Shown here piece after piece: positions 1 to 10,282 of a stretch of 64,000 nt of DNA. How positions within the stretch are numbered: the first letter of the stretch is position 1; the number at the start of each line of letters is the position of its first letter. A program made the position numbers and the translations under genes. Source of the DNA: Phaeobacter sp. 22II1-1F12B (lineage in GTDB: Bacteria > Pseudomonadota > Alphaproteobacteria > Rhodobacterales > Rhodobacteraceae); assembly GCF_002210165.1 (NCBI RefSeq), contig NZ_AQQP01000003.1:1-64000 (forward strand), read 5' to 3'. The notes under the pieces were generated by a model. The model was not told the DNA's origin, did not search any database, and was given only the letters and a program-made list of their open reading frames with translations.

Positions 1-64
1 GACCGTGACCGCGCGCGTTGACCGCGCCGCGGCCTACGCCGGATGCTTACTTCGGAGCCCCTGA

Positions 65-993
65 ATGGGTGACCTTATCCTCCATATCGGATCTCACAAG
101 ACCGGTACGACATCGATCCAGAAAGCGTTGAAAAGAGGTTTGCAGCGCCAAAAGGAGTCGGACCCTGTCTTCGTCAATATTCCGAAGGTGGATAGACTGA
201 CGAAAAGCGAAGGGCTGGAAGAGGAATTCCGTATCGGTATCAGGCCTAAAGCTGCGGATCGGCTGCTGGCGCCACAGGACCAGAATATCATCATGCCAGA
301 TGAAGGTCTGTTCTGGCTTTTAGACGAAACTGAAATTGAAAAATATGCGAACTCATCCGCACCCGTTTCGACAGTGTTCGCATAATTTGTTACCTGCGGC
401 GCCAAGACTATTTGGCATCGTCTCACAGACGTCAGGTTATCGGCGCACGGCCTACAAGCAGGTTCTACGGTATCAGTGCCTCACCGCTACCCGAGTATCG
501 TCCTCATTTACAAAACTATTTCGACTATGCGCATAAACTGAACATTTGGGCCAATGCTCTCGGCAAGAGCAACGTGGTTGTCTCTTCCTTTGACGAAATA
601 CGACAACGCGGCGTGGACATCGTCGAAGACTTTGCCCGCAAGGCCAAGGTATCGTTTTCCATTACTGCAAATAAGAACAGTTCCCTTTCAGGAAACTCTA
701 CGTATCTGGGTCTAAGGCTTACTGAAATCGGATTAGACCCGGATCATATCCAAGACATCCTCGACCGCGTCGATGGCACCTCGCCCTTCCTGCCGACAAA
801 GGACGAAGCACGCGCTTTCCTCGCCCATTTCGCGGATGCCAACGAAAGGCTCGCGCGGGATTGGGGGCTGGAGTTCGACATGTCATTCGACCGCTACCCG
901 GAATCTGCGGATCACCGTTGGTCGAACGCGGATGTAGACGCGATGCTCAACGCGCTTCTGGCGGAGTTGAAAAAGAACAAGAACCCGTCTTGA
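65..993 (+). pseudogene. Frameshifted sulfotransferase-like gene
   Basis: The first reading frame (65-385) encodes 106 residues beginning with the PAPS-binding loop of sulfotransferases (G9-S-H-K-T-G-T-T-S17). It stops at TAA 383-385. The protein continues without a start codon in the frame two bases over: from about 379 that frame reads R-I-I-C-Y-L-R-R-Q-D-Y and runs to 993. This matches the segment that follows the first beta-alpha unit in this family. Joined, the parts make about 305 residues, a normal length. A one-base deletion (or two-base insertion) near 365-384 explains the break. The stretch is AT-richer than its neighbours, as transferred surface-polysaccharide genes often are. It could also be a sequencing error, in which case the gene is intact. 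Confidence 0.75.
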
Positions 994-1258
994 AGGAATT
1001 CTTTAGGGGGTATTCGAAAAACATGTGGGTCGGCTATGCGGGACAGAGCGCGCTTTCGCAGCGCCCGTGTCAATGTCGGCTTTTGGTGGCTTGTCCAGAA
1101 CAGATTGATTGTGACGCCTGATGATATTGCAACTGGCAAGGCACGTATCCTTTAAGCGTTATTGGCCGACATACGGCGATACTACCCTTCCCAAAAGGCT
1201 TGCTTTTTCCTCTTTTCACTGCAGCTTCTTGGAAGGCTAGCAAATCTCGGAGACGCAT

Positions 1259-2719
1259 ATGTGCCTGTCATGCATCCAACCCGACCCAGAGACAGGCGCG
1301 TTGATCGACATGTGCCTGTGTGGCGCACCGCTCACCAAAGCTGCATTCGCACGTATCTCGGCGGATCTTGACCGCCGCCAGATGCTGGGCGGATCGGCGG
1401 CCGTGCTCGGTCTGTTCGCGGGCTTTGGCCTGAGCCCAAGGCGCGCAAGCGGCCAAGAAGCCGGACGCCCGATCCTGCTGACTAATCTCCGCTATTTCGA
1501 TGGTACGACGCTGCAGATGCAACGCGGCCGTGATATTCTGATCGAAGGCCCGCGGATCTCGGCGCTTGTGCCGATGGGTGATGGGCCGGAGGATGCCAAT
1601 CGGATTGATTGCGGAGGCCGCGCGGTGATCCCCGGCCTGATCGATGCACATTGGCATTCCACGCTGGCCGCCGTCACGCAAACCCAGGCGTTGGCCGCCG
1701 ATATCGGCTTTATTCACTTGATGGCGGGACGCGAGGCCGGTGCAACTCTGATGCGCGGCTTCACCACTGTGCGTGACACGGGCGGGCCGGCGTTTGGCTT
1801 GCAACTCGCCGTCAACCAGGGGGTACTGCCTGGCCCTCGCATCTTCCCCTCGGGAGCGATGATTTCGCAAACCTCAGGTCATGGCGACTTTCGCCTCTTG
1901 AGCGAGGTGCCCCGCACAGGCGAGGATCTGAGCCATTCCGAACTTGCGGGCGTCGCGGCCATTGCCGACGGTCGGGATGACGTGCTGCGCCGCACCCGTG
2001 AGCAGCTGATGAGGGGTGCCAGCCAGATCAAGATCATGGCAGGTGGCGGTGTCTCGTCGCTATATGACCCGCTGGATACCGTGCAATATCTGGAGGAAGA
2101 GATGCGCGCCGCAGTCGAGGCGGCGACCGATTGGGGCACCTATGTCTGCGCCCATGTTTACACGCCTGGTGGCATTCAGCGTGCTCTGAGGGCCGGTGTG
2201 AAATCCATCGAGCACGGCCAGCTTGCCGACAGTGAAACCATAGCCATGATGCGCGACGAGGGTGCCTGGTGGTCGATCCAGCCGTTCCTCGCCGACGAAG
2301 ACGCGAATCCCAAGAGCGATTTGCGCCAGCAAGCCAAACAGATGGAAGTTGCCGAAGGGACGGTCAGGGCCTTCGAAGAGGGGCGCGACATGGGCGTGCA
2401 GATGGCGTTCGGCACCGATATCCTGATGAACCCGCGCGGCACGTTTGGCCAGGGCCGGCAGCTTGCGAAACTGACACGCTTCATGCAGCCTCTCGACGCG
2501 CTCCGCATGGCAACAGGCGCGGCGGGTGAGTTGCTTGCCCTGTCTGGAGAGCGCGCACCTTACCAAGGCCGTCTCGGTGTAATCGCCGAAGGAGCGCTCG
2601 CGGATCTTCTAGTCGTTGAAGGCAATCCCGAGAAGAGTCTGGACTGGTTGGGCGATCCGGACACAAACCTCTCCCTTATCGTGAAGAATGGCACAGTCGT
2701 GAAGGATTATCTTGGATGA
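1259..2719 (+). CDS. Tat-exported metal-dependent amidohydrolase
   Basis: A 486-residue amidohydrolase-superfamily enzyme of the imidazolonepropionase/prolidase-like branch. The metal-binding HxH (H131-W-H133) follows G-L-I-D-A; further ligand motifs are I-K-I-M-A-G-G-G (carboxylated Lys type), C-A-H-V, S-I-E-H-G and F-G-T-D. The leader is odd: about 38 residues with a C-x-x-C and a second C-x-C pair precede a twin-arginine-like signal (D-R-R-Q-M-L-G near residue 38, then a hydrophobic stretch to about residue 58). Export to the periplasm is therefore likely, and the Cys-rich extension may bind a metal. Start chosen at ATG 1259 after GGAG eight bases upstream. The substrate cannot be told from sequence. 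No partner gene adjoins it. Confidence 0.8.
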   Translation: MCLSCIQPDPETGALIDMCLCGAPLTKAAFARISADLDRRQMLGGSAAVLGLFAGFGLSPRRASGQEAGRPILLTNLRYFDGTTLQMQRGRDILIEGPRISALVPMGDGPEDANRIDCGGRAVIPGLIDAHWHSTLAAVTQTQALAADIGFIHLMAGREAGATLMRGFTTVRDTGGPAFGLQLAVNQGVLPGPRIFPSGAMISQTSGHGDFRLLSEVPRTGEDLSHSELAGVAAIADGRDDVLRRTREQLMRGASQIKIMAGGGVSSLYDPLDTVQYLEEEMRAAVEAATDWGTYVCAHVYTPGGIQRALRAGVKSIEHGQLADSETIAMMRDEGAWWSIQPFLADEDANPKSDLRQQAKQMEVAEGTVRAFEEGRDMGVQMAFGTDILMNPRGTFGQGRQLAKLTRFMQPLDALRMATGAAGELLALSGERAPYQGRLGVIAEGALADLLVVEGNPEKSLDWLGDPDTNLSLIVKNGTVVKDYLG

Positions 2720-3156
2720 CGGATGTCTCTTTTGGCTGGGCCCAGTTGCATCAAATTGAGATAAGCTTTTGTTGATCTAGAAGCTTCCGCACAACCATCA
2801 GGTATATTTGGAAAGTCTATACCATTGCTGCAAAGCTGACATACGTGCGCGCCGCAGCATCTGCTAACAGGGCTCCTTCCGGACCTTCGCTGCGACCCGA
2901 TTGAAGGTTCGGATCGCGGACAAAGCACCACTTCGCTGCAATTGCGTCAACGGCAGCTTTCCATGAAACGAGCCATAACGAAAACGGTCGTTTTTGGACC
3001 AACCCCTTCTGGTGGAATGTGCATCCCGAGAGTAGGATACCCGTCCGTCTGTAAGTGCGGACGAGTGGCAAGTTCCGCTTCGCTTACTCTGAATGCCCCG
3101 GGCGTTGAGCGAGATACAGCTTCGCAGCGACACAGGTTTGAGCTTTGCTCAGGCCC
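2720..3156. other. 437-base gene-free stretch
   Basis: No convincing gene. Short open frames on both strands lack recognisable protein sequence and ribosome sites. Words such as aaacggtcgttt resemble other gene-poor stretches of this window (near 6090 and 6210), so this may be decayed sequence. Confidence 0.4.
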
Positions 3157-3543
3157 TTAGCATAGCAGGAAGTTTTTCCCCGGGGGACATGATTTGAATT
3201 TCTTGGGCCCAGCAACCTTGCGGTAGGAAGATACGCCCGAGGCATCCTGTATCAGCAGGAAGCCATTCTGAAAACCGTAGCGCATTCGGGTCTGAGAACC
3301 GTCCGAATAGCTGAACACCGTGACCGCGTCGCCGGAGAGGGCGAACTTGCCCGCGTCAATCACTGTATCTGCCGCATCCAGAAGCATATAATCGTTGTCG
3401 GTTATGGAAAGCACGAACCCCGTCGAGGTATCTTGCCAATCCCCCTGAAGATGTCTCGTCACCTCTTGAAGGCTTTGCGCGAAGGGCGAGACAGTCAGCC
3501 CGAAGAGCAACGCCAAGCTCAAGCCAATCAAACCTATTTTCAT
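3157..3543 (-). CDS. Small secreted protein of unknown function
   Basis: 128 residues, last gene of the four-gene envelope operon. A clear signal peptide (M-K-I-G-L-I-G then a hydrophobic run) ends around S-P-F-A-Q at residue 23. The mature part of about 105 residues is probably a small beta-rich domain (G-D-W-Q-D ... G-F-V-L-S-I-T-D). It ends in a basic C-terminus with two Cys (K-S-C-P-P-G-K-N-F-L-L-C). Start at ATG 3543 is supported by GGAG eight bases upstream; an open frame extends further upstream but has no ribosome site and runs into the lipoprotein gene. Family not recognised. Confidence 0.6.
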   Translation of the reverse strand: MKIGLIGLSLALLFGLTVSPFAQSLQEVTRHLQGDWQDTSTGFVLSITDNDYMLLDAADTVIDAGKFALSGDAVTVFSYSDGSQTRMRYGFQNGFLLIQDASGVSSYRKVAGPKKFKSCPPGKNFLLC

Positions 3544-3598
3544 CACACTTCTCCACTGATCTCTATGACGACGGCGTGACGCGATGGCCAGTTCGCCG

Positions 3599-4003
3599 TC
3601 AACTGCAGTTGCGGGCGCGCGCGAGGGCGGATTCATAGGGCTCCGATCCGGGCTGCCAGCTATCCATGGCAGACTGGCGACAGATTTGCGCCGCGATCTG
3701 CTGGTAGGCGGCACGGCAGCCTGGCGAGACGCCGTAAAGCCGCTCGCTGGCGGCAATCACGCCGCCGATATCGAACTGGTTGGTCGCGTGCGTGACCTCC
3801 ATCTGGGTCTGGCGCAACGTGGCGATCTCACGATCCGTGCAAGTGCCGCGGAGCGTGGGAGCAATCTGTGAATCAAAACTGGCACCCATGTAGCTCTCTA
3901 CCAACCGGTTAGACATGCCGCCTCCGCCGTGCATGCCGTAGCCCATTGGCTGTTCGATACACGCGCTCAGCAGTGCACAAAGGGGAAGCAAGGAGAGTCT
4001 CAT
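3599..4003 (-). CDS. Small lipoprotein of unknown function
   Basis: 134 residues. The N-terminus is a lipoprotein signal with lipobox L-L-S-A-C (Cys at residue 15), so the protein is probably acylated and anchored in the envelope. A Gly/Met-rich stretch (M-G-Y-G-M-H-G-G-G-G-M) follows, then a helical domain with four further Cys (C-T-D, P-G-C, I-C-R and R-N-C-S at the end), probably disulfide-bonded. Start at ATG 4003 has AGAGGA close upstream. It lies 42 bases after the M48-like peptidase gene and 55 before the next gene, consistent with one operon. Family not recognised. Confidence 0.65.
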   Translation of the reverse strand: MRLSLLPLCALLSACIEQPMGYGMHGGGGMSNRLVESYMGASFDSQIAPTLRGTCTDREIATLRQTQMEVTHATNQFDIGGVIAASERLYGVSPGCRAAYQQIAAQICRQSAMDSWQPGSEPYESALARARNCS

Positions 4004-4045
4004 TGGTAGTCCTCTTATCTTGGCCGGCCCCAATGCAGGCAGCGG

Positions 4046-4990
4046 TCAGGGACAGGTCTGCGGCAACCCCGCTACCGGAAAGGCATCTGATAGGTGGTTG
4101 ATGGCGAGGTGTCGCAATTGGTCATTTCGGGCGATTTCGGCAACCTGACGCATGGCGAGCGCCGCCTGGCGGATCGGTGCCTCGCTCGGTTCGCGCCACG
4201 TGAAGTCGCTGATGCGGTACAGAATCTCGTCTGCAAGCGACAGGACGCGGTCCGCAGACAACGGATGGCTGTGACCAGACTGAGCCTCACCGAACGGATC
4301 AACGAACCAGTGTACCATGTAGAAATACAGCATCCCGATCGGCGCGGTGCCCACGCGCGCGAAATGCTCCAGCGCGAAGCGGTCGGCCTCCCGTTCCTGC
4401 GCCTGCGAGATCTGGCCCTTGAGCCCACCCGTGTGGTTCAGAAGGATGTGGCCCAGTTCATGCGCCATGATGAAATAGAGTGCGGAGGAGAAGAGTTTCT
4501 GCGAGAGATCGTCTGCGGACAGCATCTGTCCAGTGAACGGGTCCTGCCTGTGCGCCGCGATCACCGAGTCGCGGACGAGCCCGAATGCCCGGAGCGGCGG
4601 TACATCTGTGTTTCCCGCGAGTACGTGGAGCGCGTAGGCCTGGACTGGCTCCACGGTGCATTGCCGATTATCAAACCAAGCATAGACCAGACTCAGATCT
4701 CCGAAGAATCGCAGCGACTCCAGCGGCAGTACGATCAAGTCCTGCGACGGGTAAGACCAGAACGCGAGCGGGTAATCACCCCTCGCCGGGAATTGCACGC
4801 GGACAGTTGCTGCGGCTGAAATCTGCGCGGCGGGGAGATTGGCGATGATGTCGCGGCGGAGCACATCCACGATGAGGTCGGCAGAACGTGCGCGAGTCTG
4901 CTCGAGTTCGGCCGCCGTGTAGAGAGCGTCCGCCCGCGTCGTGGCAGCCAACAATGTAAGTGTCAGAGCAACAAGCAGGATTTTCAGCAT
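4046..4990 (-). CDS. Periplasmic M48-like zinc metallopeptidase
   Basis: 314 residues with a signal peptide (cleavage near A-T-T-R-A-D, residue 20). The zinc-binding H177-E-L-G-H181 and a downstream E-R-E201-A-D supply the three ligands and catalytic Glu expected of a gluzincin of the M48 type. Unlike M48 membrane proteases (HtpX, Oma1) it has no clear transmembrane helices after the signal, so it is probably soluble in the periplasm. The start overlaps the stop of the upstream membrane-protein gene (ATGCTGA), implying translational coupling. Its substrate is unknown; the operon partners are all envelope proteins, so a role in envelope protein turnover is an inference. Confidence 0.7.
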   Translation of the reverse strand: MLKILLVALTLTLLAATTRADALYTAAELEQTRARSADLIVDVLRRDIIANLPAAQISAAATVRVQFPARGDYPLAFWSYPSQDLIVLPLESLRFFGDLSLVYAWFDNRQCTVEPVQAYALHVLAGNTDVPPLRAFGLVRDSVIAAHRQDPFTGQMLSADDLSQKLFSSALYFIMAHELGHILLNHTGGLKGQISQAQEREADRFALEHFARVGTAPIGMLYFYMVHWFVDPFGEAQSGHSHPLSADRVLSLADEILYRISDFTWREPSEAPIRQAALAMRQVAEIARNDQLRHLAINHLSDAFPVAGLPQTCP

Positions 4991-5586
4991 CTCGGGTCCA
5001 CTCCTTCATAGAGCGCCTTCGGGACCTCGGCGGGCGCGGGGCCTGCGCCTGAGCGCGCCCACGTCTCGAATTGCGCGAAAGGCCCCCAGAGAACCGGATC
5101 CCAAAGCGGCTCGATCAGCGCGAGCTTTGCGGTCACCAGCCCGCGCTGGACGGGTTGCGGCAGATCCTGCTCACGCGCGGCACAATTGATCGCCCAAAGC
5201 TTTTCCTCGAGCCGCGAAAGGTCATTGGCGCGATCGGTAGGTGGCGTAGTCTTTTGCTCCTCGGTTCGCATCTCGCGCAGAAGCGCTTGCAGCTCGGGGT
5301 CGGTCTCGACGCGCTGTCCGGCGCCCATCATCGCGGCATTGTTTTCGCCGATCATGATCTCGTTTGAGAGCGACACCCAGGCGTAGCCGATGATGGTCAA
5401 AAGCACGAAGACCGGCGTGGAAAAGGCGAAGGAGCCCGCGAGCCCCAGCTTGCCGCCGTCAGTTAGGTCAATCTTCTGAACCGTGCGCCAGAAACTCACC
5501 ATGACGATGAGTGAGACGAGGACGATGACTACGGTTAACGCCAGCCGCTCTGCCATCCGAAAATAGAGTATATCTTGAATATCCAT
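4984..5586 (-). CDS. Inner-membrane protein of unknown function
   Basis: 200 residues, first gene of the envelope operon. Two hydrophobic segments (about residues 15-33 and 54-73) are followed by a hydrophilic C-terminal region of about 125 residues with two Cys. The topology suggests a two-helix membrane anchor with a soluble tail. It overlaps the downstream peptidase gene by seven bases, so the two products are probably made together and may act together. The region upstream holds only transposase debris. Family not recognised. Confidence 0.6.
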   Translation of the reverse strand: MDIQDILYFRMAERLALTVVIVLVSLIVMVSFWRTVQKIDLTDGGKLGLAGSFAFSTPVFVLLTIIGYAWVSLSNEIMIGENNAAMMGAGQRVETDPELQALLREMRTEEQKTTPPTDRANDLSRLEEKLWAINCAAREQDLPQPVQRGLVTAKLALIEPLWDPVLWGPFAQFETWARSGAGPAPAEVPKALYEGVDPRC

Positions 5587-5678
5587 GCTGCCCTCATTGA
5601 GGCATTCAGGAAAACAACGACATCACAAATATGAAAAGCATGATACACGTTTGACTTGTAGCGCGCAACGAAACAGGT

Positions 5679-5820
5679 CTGAAGCTTCTCGTTGGGCGCG
5701 AGTTCCGGGTGAAGGCCGAAGCGCCGATGGCGATCTTCGAGTTCATCGATCGACGGTTGGAATGATCCAAGACGGCACCGTTCGGCGCCGTGCTATCTTC
5801 CACCAATCGACTACGAAGGC
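5679..5820 (+). mobile_element. IS3-family OrfB transposase remnant (C-terminal end)
   Basis: Translation from 5679 gives L-K-L-L-V-G-R-E-F-R-V-K-A-E-A then M-A-I-F-E-F-I-D. After a frame change it continues G-W-N-D-P-R-R-H-R-S-A and Y-L-P-P-I-D-Y-E. This is the hallmark C-terminus of IS3-type transposases (F-x-F-I-D-G-W-Y-N-P-R-R-R-H-S ... S-P-x-x-Y-E). The frame is broken by a tandem ATCG duplication at 5745-5752, and the rest of the element is absent. It is non-functional debris. Confidence 0.75.
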
Positions 5821-5832
5821 TTTGCAGCATCC

Positions 5833-5952
5833 GACGCTGTCCGCCTTTGCCACAGCCGGATGCCGTTCGTTTAGGCGTATCCGCGCGAGATCCAGGAAAT
5901 GGTGTTCGACGCGCACGACAGGGCATTCGCGTTCTTCGGTGGCGCCGGCACC
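5833..5952 (+). mobile_element. IS21-family IstA transposase remnant
   Basis: The frame reads R-L-C-H-S-R-M-P-F-V, a TAG stop at 5872-5874, then A-Y-P-R-E-I-Q-E-M-V-F-D-A-H-D-R-A-F-A-F-F-G-G. This is the conserved catalytic-core segment of IS21 IstA. Homology ends abruptly after F-F-G-G-A. The fragment begins within a few codons of the end of the IS3 remnant, so one element once inserted into or recombined with the other. No terminal inverted repeats are visible. Confidence 0.75.
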
Positions 5953-6009
5953 CCGGGCGTACCGACATCGGGCCTCTCCGGGCCCGCGGCGCCGTCGTGC
6001 TTCTTCTGA

Positions 6010-6337
6010 GTCTTCATCCACCTCCGTTTGACCCTCAATAGGCCGTCAAAGATGTCTCATAGAACTATGGGGCGGGGGATAACCGACAAACACGGTCGTT
6101 TCTATCACGGCCGTTACTAACACTATAACTATTGAAAAATATGGTGCCACAAACCCTTGGAAAAATTGCCTTTGATTTTGTCACGTTTTTGGCCGCCCTT
6201 TAAAAGCGGTCGTTGGTGCAACCCGCAGCATCAGGTAAAGTGGGCTCAAACCCGACCTCCGCCGCGCTTTGCCCAAAACCCCAGTTTAAAAGACATAACC
6301 GTCAAACACGGTTTGCGTCTCCCACCCTTCAATCAAA
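6010..6337. other. Gene-free stretch after the transposase remnants
   Basis: About 330 bases without a supportable gene. It includes an AT-rich patch (6100-6180) and a faintly tRNA-like word near 6210-6265 that does not fold into a cloverleaf. It is probably decayed accessory DNA. Confidence 0.4.
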
Positions 6338-6374
6338 AACCGCCCCGCCCGAGGTAACCCGGACGGGGCGGTTT
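6338..6374 (-). terminator. Rho-independent terminator of the acyl-CoA ligase gene
   Basis: Arms 6338-6348 (aaaccgccccg) and 6364-6374 (cggggcggttt) form a perfect 11-bp stem around a 15-base loop. On the minus strand a run of T follows, just past the stop at 6395. Confidence 0.85.
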
Positions 6375-6394
6375 CACTTTGATTCAGCCTTGTA

Positions 6395-8014
<1,620 letters not shown>

Positions 8015-8168
8015 GGCAGGCTCCTCTTCTTCCATGACCGGAAGAATTTATCCCCCGGCATTGTCCAAAATTTTCTGAAAACACGGGCGAAAGCGGCCGT
8101 TTCGCACCAATCCCTCCCCGGTGTCTCTCCGCCGATCAAACTGACAATGAATTCGAGGCTTTGCAAGA

Positions 8169-8681
8169 ATGACCTTGCGACGAAAGTCGCACTGGACTAG
8201 CCCCTCTGACATGGAGCTTCGCTATCACACACCCCTCTCGGCAGAAGAGCAGATCGCGCATGGCGTAACCACGCCGCAACGCATGGCAATTGCCGATAAA
8301 GTCCGCTTTTCCGAGCTGGATTCGCAAAACCACGTCAATAACAAGGCCTACATCAGCTGGATGGAATCCGCCCGCGTGGCCTATTCCGACGCCTACTGCC
8401 TGTCCTTCTTTGACCAGCGTCCCCGGTTCATGGTCCACAGTATTACGCTGCGTTACATTCGCGAAATGGTGATCAAGGAAAGCTATATTGCCACCTGTCA
8501 GGTCACCGCGTTCCGAAATTCTTCCTATACGCTCGAACAGCAGGTCTGGTCCGGGGACATGCGCGCGCGGATGCAGGCGGTGATCGTTCTCGACAAACCC
8601 GACGGCTCGGGCCGCTACCCGCTTCCCGAGGGGCTGCGCGAACAGTTCATGTCACTCGACGGCGCCCGCGACGAACGTTAG
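8169..8681 (+). CDS. Hot-dog fold acyl-CoA thioesterase
   Basis: About 170 residues of the 4-hydroxybenzoyl-CoA thioesterase/FatM-like hot-dog family. The signature R-F-S-E-L-D-S-Q-N-H-V-N-N-K-A-Y contains the catalytic acid and the N-H-V-N-N helix start. Such enzymes hydrolyse acyl-CoA thioesters in the cytoplasm. It is divergent from the DmdB-like ligase with 154 bases between, so the two may share regulation of an acyl-CoA pathway. Start is uncertain: ATG 8169 has GAGG ten bases upstream, while ATG 8211 (M-E-L-R-Y-H) is closer to where I expect family members to begin but lacks a ribosome site. Confidence 0.7.
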   Translation: MTLRRKSHWTSPSDMELRYHTPLSAEEQIAHGVTTPQRMAIADKVRFSELDSQNHVNNKAYISWMESARVAYSDAYCLSFFDQRPRFMVHSITLRYIREMVIKESYIATCQVTAFRNSSYTLEQQVWSGDMRARMQAVIVLDKPDGSGRYPLPEGLREQFMSLDGARDER

Positions 8682-8757
8682 GGCGACCATTACGGCCGCC
8701 CCAACCAGGGGGGTGTTGGGCCTTCCCCCTTGTCGCGACTGGCAACGTGCCGGTCGC

Positions 8758-10242
8758 CTAGCCCGATTTCAACGCCTCGCGGTGGTTACTATCGGACCAG
8801 TGTTCCTCGACATAGGCCATCATCCCGGCCAGCACGCTCGGCTGCCCGCCAAAGCCCTTCCACGGCTTGAAATGGTGATGATGCAGATATGTCGTCTTGT
8901 CCCGCTTGAGCAGGTTCGCAAAGACCGAGGCGACGATCAGACCGCCCACGCCGGTCAGCTTGCCATTGCCATGCTGCTCGGCCTCCTGAAGGCAGTAGAA
9001 CCATAGCGGTGTCTTGGCAAAACCCGCCTGCTTAAGCACATCCGGCACCGCGACTTCTTCCTCGCCAAGAAAGGCGGCCATCTGCTGCCCCGAGGCAAGC
9101 TGATAGGTATAGCGGTCGCGGATCATGTTGCGCAGGGCGAGGTTTTTCGACTGCGCAAGCGTCATCGTAATCTCGATATCGCTCAACTCGATTTCGTCCT
9201 TGACGAATGGCAGTTCAAGCAGCGTCCGCCCCAGACCCGGCCCGACCGGCCGCGCCTTTTGCACGCTCGGCCCGTCCTTCATCGCAAAGAACATGCCCAT
9301 GTCCATATCGGCCGCAACCGGGCGCTTGCCAAAGCCAAGGAACTTGAACAGGTGGTCCTGATCGCCATCCGCCGTCAGCTTATACCCCGCCTGCGTTGTC
9401 GCATGGCCAAAGCGATAGGCCGCACCGCTGAATTCCACCGGCATCACCGGCGCGTTCCAGCTGAACACATCCGTGGCCATCGCCCGGTCCAGACAGGCCT
9501 GATCGACAAAGGACGGCAGGAATTCGTTCCAGACGCACCACTGGTAATGTAGCCGGATAAACCGCCGCACTTCCTCGAAATTCTTCAGCTTGGGATGGAC
9601 ATAGTCGTGCCAGACATGCGCCTCGAGTCCACCATGCGCACATTCGCAGATCTCCTCGGCCATGCCGCCGCCTTCGTCGATCTTGCTCATCAGCGTATTG
9701 TGCAGCCGGATGAACATGCCCTGTATCTGCGACACGATGATATTCTCGTCGTTGCGCGGATCGCCGATCAGCGCCTTTTCCGCCGAAGTCCGCGCCAGAT
9801 CCTTTTCGTTATGGGCGGTGCCGAACATCAGGTAATGATCCGCGTCATCCTTACCATAGAGATGCGGCGAGGCTTCGGGTCCCGCGCCATAGACGCAGTC
9901 CAGATCCAGCGCGGGCGAACGGACGTTGACAATCGTCGCCGGGTCAATCCGCGTCCCAAGCGCGCTGGTCGCGTCCATCGTGATGTCGTGATCCACGAAC
10001 TGACCCAGAAAGGTCATGCCCGCATCCGCCGGGCCGTCCTCATTCTCATCCCGCGCCATCGTCTGGGACAGCTCATCGAGCTTGTCGATGACATCCTGGT
10101 GCGTGATGTTCTTGATCAATACCGGGTTGGGGGGTCTCAGACGGCCAAAGACACTCGCAAAGGGCTTGTCCGGACCTTCCTGATGAAGACACACCTTGAC
10201 CAGCTGGTCCAGCCGCGAGAGGCCGTGATACATACTTGACAT
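8758..10242 (-). CDS. Animal-type haem peroxidase (peroxidase-cyclooxygenase superfamily)
   Basis: 494 residues. The distal haem site is F-L-G-Q81-F-V-D-H85-D, with Gln, distal His and the Asp used for haem linkage. The proximal His is H280 in Y-R-F-G-H-A, and N-D-E-N-x-x-x-S-Q lies between. There is no signal peptide, so it appears cytoplasmic or exported non-classically. These residues match the myeloperoxidase-type superfamily, whose bacterial members are poorly characterised; the reaction is oxidation of small substrates, possibly halide, by hydrogen peroxide. Start at ATG 10242 has GGAG ten bases upstream. It is probably monocistronic. Confidence 0.75.
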   Translation of the reverse strand: MSSMYHGLSRLDQLVKVCLHQEGPDKPFASVFGRLRPPNPVLIKNITHQDVIDKLDELSQTMARDENEDGPADAGMTFLGQFVDHDITMDATSALGTRIDPATIVNVRSPALDLDCVYGAGPEASPHLYGKDDADHYLMFGTAHNEKDLARTSAEKALIGDPRNDENIIVSQIQGMFIRLHNTLMSKIDEGGGMAEEICECAHGGLEAHVWHDYVHPKLKNFEEVRRFIRLHYQWCVWNEFLPSFVDQACLDRAMATDVFSWNAPVMPVEFSGAAYRFGHATTQAGYKLTADGDQDHLFKFLGFGKRPVAADMDMGMFFAMKDGPSVQKARPVGPGLGRTLLELPFVKDEIELSDIEITMTLAQSKNLALRNMIRDRYTYQLASGQQMAAFLGEEEVAVPDVLKQAGFAKTPLWFYCLQEAEQHGNGKLTGVGGLIVASVFANLLKRDKTTYLHHHHFKPWKGFGGQPSVLAGMMAYVEEHWSDSNHREALKSG

Positions 10243-10282
10243 GATAATCGTACTCCGAACAATAAATTATAAAAATTCAAAG

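Noticed and set aside
2-64. Open frame from the window edge to TGA 62-64, directly before the sulfotransferase start
   Set aside because: Only 20 codons, no recognisable sequence; expected by chance in high-GC DNA.
6209-6270. tRNA-like word (gtgggctcaaacccgac) suggesting a tRNA 3' half
   Set aside because: The T-arm has a mismatch and no acceptor, D or anticodon arm can be built around it.
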